From: Pelagibacterium montanilacus
GTDB lineage: Bacteria > Pseudomonadota > Alphaproteobacteria > Rhizobiales > Devosiaceae
Length of the DNA: 64,000 bases
Direction of reading: 5' to 3'
Assembly (NCBI RefSeq): GCF_003992665.1
Contig: NZ_RZMX01000059.1
Coordinates: 62,001-126,000 of the forward strand
Notes under the pieces: model-generated
Seen by the model: the letters and a program-made list of their open reading frames with translations, nothing else
Database searches by the model: none
What the model was told of the DNA's origin: nothing
Made by a program: the position numbers and the translations under genes
Shown here: one piece after another, positions 62,009 through 64,000 of the stretch
Numbering within the stretch: position 1 is the stretch's first letter
Layout of the letters: every line of letters begins with the position of its first letter

Positions 62009-62425
62009 GATTGCGTACTGTTCGCTCTTGTGTGAAGTGGGTCGCGGTTTGTCTGGCGCATTATCGGTTCATCGGGTCTGCGCTGCCACCACGAAAGCGC
62101 AACCAGCCGGGGGAAGTTCCCTCAGGCGACCGCAGCGGTATGCCCGCCTCCTTGAGGGCCCGTAAATCAACATGGGTTAATCTCGGCCGCGATATTGCCT
62201 TCGCCTTGTCCGACCGGTCTGCGCGGGCGCAAGACGAGAAGGCATGCTCGCCAAACGGCAGTGGGCAGCGCCGCGTTCAGGTGCTAGCCAGAACGCTGGC
62301 AAACGGAAGTGGTGCCATTTCCGCTTGCCCAAAGACACGACATCGAACGGTCGGGCCGCGCCCGCGATTGCTCGCCAGTCGCCGGGGCCGTCGTCAGCAC
62401 CAAAAGCCAACGCCCCGGAGATCCC
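62009..62425. other. Intergenic region between the crp-like gene and the AbrB-family gene
   Basis: 417 bp without a convincing gene. It holds two direct copies of CAAACGGNAGTGG (62252-62264 and 62300-62312) and an inverted, diverged copy (62317-62329); see the repeat entry. A moderately AT-rich stretch at 62165-62190 may contain the promoter of the regulator. The open frames that cross the region continue into other frames of the neighbours and look like shadows. Confidence 0.55.
62252..62329. repeat. Clustered CAAACGG-type direct and inverted repeats
   Basis: CAAACGGCAGTGG (62252-62264) and CAAACGGAAGTGG (62300-62312) are direct copies 48 bp apart, and GGCAAACGGAA (62298-62308) forms an imperfect palindrome with TTCCGCTTGCC (62319-62329; 10 of 11 pairs). 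It stands between the Crp-like regulator and the AbrB-family gene and could be an operator or a remnant of a hairpin. Confidence 0.5.
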
Positions 62426-63493
62426 TTGCCCAGCTTCCTGAAAACTCTGGCCCTCAACGCGTTCACCATCGCCATCGGCTCGGTGGGCGGACTTCTGGGA
62501 TACCTCGTGGGCCTGCCGCTCGGCTGGCTGCTGGGCGCCATGGTCTTCACCGTTCCCCTCGCCATGGCGGGCATCCCGACTGCCATCTCCCCCAATCTGC
62601 GCGCCCTGATGATCGCCGTCATCGGGGTGATGATCGGCAGCTCGTTCACCCCCGAGCTCGTTGCCGGCGCCAGCAGCTGGGGCGGCTCGCTGCTCGGTGT
62701 TGCCATCTATGTCACGATCATCGCGCTGATCGGGGTGTGGTTCTGCCGGCGCATCGGGCGTCAGGAGCGGATGACGGCGGCCTTCTCGGCCACGCCCGGC
62801 GGTCTGAGCGAAATGCTGATCATCGCGCCGACCATGGGCGCCGATGTCCGCACCGTCAGCCTCGTCCATGGCATGCGGCTGGTCATCGTCCTCTTTGTTG
62901 TCCCCGCCATCGTCACCTCCGTTGCGCTCCGGGCAGGCGGGGTCACCATGGACCGGAGTCTGGATCTGGCGCTGGCCATGCCGCTACCCGATGCGCTCCT
63001 GCTCGTCGGCTGCGCCATTGTCGGCGTGCCTCTGGCCCGGCTCCTGCGTTTTCCCGCATCCAACCTCACCGGCCCGCTGGTGCTCAGCGCCATCGTGCAT
63101 CTCGCCCAATGGACCTCGTCCCATCCGCCCCAGCTCGTCATCGTGCTCGCCCAGATCGTGATCGGTGCGTCGATCGCACGGTATTTCGCGGGCGCGCGCA
63201 TGGCCCAGATCGTGAGCGGGCTGGCGATCGGGGGAGGGATGACAGTCATCACCGTCTCGCTGGCCATCGCGTTCGCGCTGGGGTTCGAACACATTCTCGA
63301 CATTCCCTTTGCCACCGCGCTCCTGGCCCTCGTGCCGGGCGGGTTGCCCGAGATGAGCCTGGTGGCCCTGTCCCTGGGCATCGATCCGGCCTTCGTCTCG
63401 GTCCACCACGTCTTCAGGGTCGTTCTGGTGCTCATCGTCGCTCCGGTGCTGATCCCGCGCTGGGCGCGGGCCGGTGCTGCCACCAAGGACTGA
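62426..63493 (+). CDS. AbrB family membrane protein
   Basis: A 355-residue inner-membrane protein of the AbrB (formerly AmoA-like) family: two repeats of a five-helix unit, with GGLLGYLVGLPLGWLLGAMVFTVPLAMAG in the first and NLTGPLVLSAIVHL, ARMAQIVSGLAIGGGMTV and ALVPGGLPEMSLVALSLGID in the second; the duplicated ATPGGLSEMLIIA/LVPGGLPEMSLVA segments are the family hallmark. Substrate unknown. TTG 62426 was chosen as start because CCCCGGAG precedes it by six bases and the hydrophobic part begins seven residues later; a GTG at 62309 would add 39 low-complexity residues. Confidence 0.87.
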   Translation: MPSFLKTLALNAFTIAIGSVGGLLGYLVGLPLGWLLGAMVFTVPLAMAGIPTAISPNLRALMIAVIGVMIGSSFTPELVAGASSWGGSLLGVAIYVTIIALIGVWFCRRIGRQERMTAAFSATPGGLSEMLIIAPTMGADVRTVSLVHGMRLVIVLFVVPAIVTSVALRAGGVTMDRSLDLALAMPLPDALLLVGCAIVGVPLARLLRFPASNLTGPLVLSAIVHLAQWTSSHPPQLVIVLAQIVIGASIARYFAGARMAQIVSGLAIGGGMTVITVSLAIAFALGFEHILDIPFATALLALVPGGLPEMSLVALSLGIDPAFVSVHHVFRVVLVLIVAPVLIPRWARAGAATKD

Positions 63494-63548
63494 ACTTTCC
63501 CCGTCGATACCCTATAGTGGGGCTCCAATTGAGAATCGGGGCCCATCC

Positions 63549-64000
63549 ATGTCGCATTTCGATCCGGTAACCGCGCGCCTCGTGCTTGCCCTTGCGCGCG
63601 ACGGATCGATTGCCAAGGCCGCCGAGCGCGAGAACATCGCACCCTCGGCGATCAGCCGGCGCCTCTCCGATCTCGAGGCCCGCCTCGGGGTGGTCATGTT
63701 CGACCGCTCCCCCACCGGCGTCAGCCTCACCCCTTCGGGCGCGGTCTATGCGGACCGTTGCCGCCGCATCTTCCGCGAGGTGGCGGACCTTGAAACGGAA
63801 ATGGCGGTCTTTGCCGCCGGCAAGGGCGGGCGGCTGCGCATCTCGGCGTCGAGTTCCGCGCTCAGCGGCCGGCTGCCCGAGCTCTTGGCCCGCTATGTGC
63901 GCGACCATCCCGATATCAGCCTCGACCTGCGCGAGATGGTGGCGCGCGCCGCGCTCTCGGCGCTCGACGACGCCCAGACAGACATCGCCATCGTCGCGGA
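63549..64000 (+). CDS. LysR family transcriptional regulator, 5' part (continues beyond window)
   Basis: The first 150 residues are visible, from ATG 63549 to the window end. The N-terminal winged helix-turn-helix is clear (residues 5-64: ARLVLALARDGSIAKAAERENIAPSAISRRLSDLEARLG..MFDRS), followed by the linker helix and the beginning of the ligand-binding domain (GGRLRISASSSALSGRLPELLARYVRDHPDISLDLREM). The gene is cut at base 64,000. LysR regulators often control a neighbour read the other way, but the AbrB-family gene here runs in the same direction, 55 bp ahead, so the target is unknown. Confidence 0.92.
   Translation, partial: MSHFDPVTARLVLALARDGSIAKAAERENIAPSAISRRLSDLEARLGVVMFDRSPTGVSLTPSGAVYADRCRRIFREVADLETEMAVFAAGKGGRLRISASSSALSGRLPELLARYVRDHPDISLDLREMVARAALSALDDAQTDIAIVA

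Overview
The window reads as chromosomal DNA of a high-GC alphaproteobacterium, most likely of the order Hyphomicrobiales (Rhizobiales); a Devosia/Pelagibacterium-type organism is a guess. Support comes from HWE/HisKA_2 sensor kinases with FAT-GUY-type single-domain response regulators, promoters of the alphaproteobacterial general stress sigma factor EcfG (GGAAC-N16/17-CGTT), a three-subunit gluconate 2-dehydrogenase-type flavocytochrome, Ku/LigD repair genes and genes joined by 4-bp ATGA/GTGA overlaps. I see no rRNA, tRNA, CRISPR array or transposase.

Layout. (1) 1-5.2 kb: end of a Cu/Zn superoxide dismutase gene, two response regulators and an HWE kinase, a stress-type DUF892 protein behind a perfect EcfG promoter, and a membrane-anchored unknown. 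(2) 5.3-21.7 kb: a surface-glycan locus. The + strand arm carries a PglF/CapD-like membrane dehydratase, an epimerase, a small phosphoglycosyl transferase and a TupA-like ATP-grasp protein. The - strand arm carries three tandem family-4 and three tandem family-2 glycosyltransferases, a low-GC cassette (methyltransferase-like, hexapeptide acetyltransferase, ParB-like protein) and a PglK-like ABC flippase whose 3' end looks cut by that cassette. A P-loop kinase and a phosphotransferase-fold gene close the locus. (3) 22.0-44.4 kb: a SapC-family protein, then a secreted 224-aa protein overlapping by one base a giant 6,348-codon two-partner-secretion adhesin of the LktA/FHA type, followed after 14 bp by its TpsB/FhaC transporter. 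(4) 44.5-53.2 kb: a NitT/TauT-type ABC importer with a sorbosone-dehydrogenase-like protein, DUF3008 and mgtC genes facing away from each other, and a gluconate-dehydrogenase-like operon. (5) 53.4-64 kb: an orphan HisKA_2 kinase, a small unknown protein, a ZIP-like membrane protein, ku-ligD, an AI-2E-family permease, a Crp/Fnr regulator, an AbrB-family membrane protein and the start of a LysR regulator.

Two themes stand out. Regions 1, 4 and 5 hold at least three perfect and three near-perfect EcfG-type promoters in the right place and orientation, suggesting that DUF892, MgtC, DUF3008, an AI-2E permease, ku-ligD and a small unknown gene belong to the general stress regulon, near sensor components of the type that feed that response. 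Regions 2 and 3 together look like a cell-surface module: a Pgl-like glycan pathway without a visible oligosaccharyltransferase or polymerase, next to one of the largest adhesin genes that a bacterial chromosome carries. The adhesin has a ~400-residue higher-order repeat, a ~55-residue glycine-rich repeat array, helical insertions and only two cysteine pairs that I could see.
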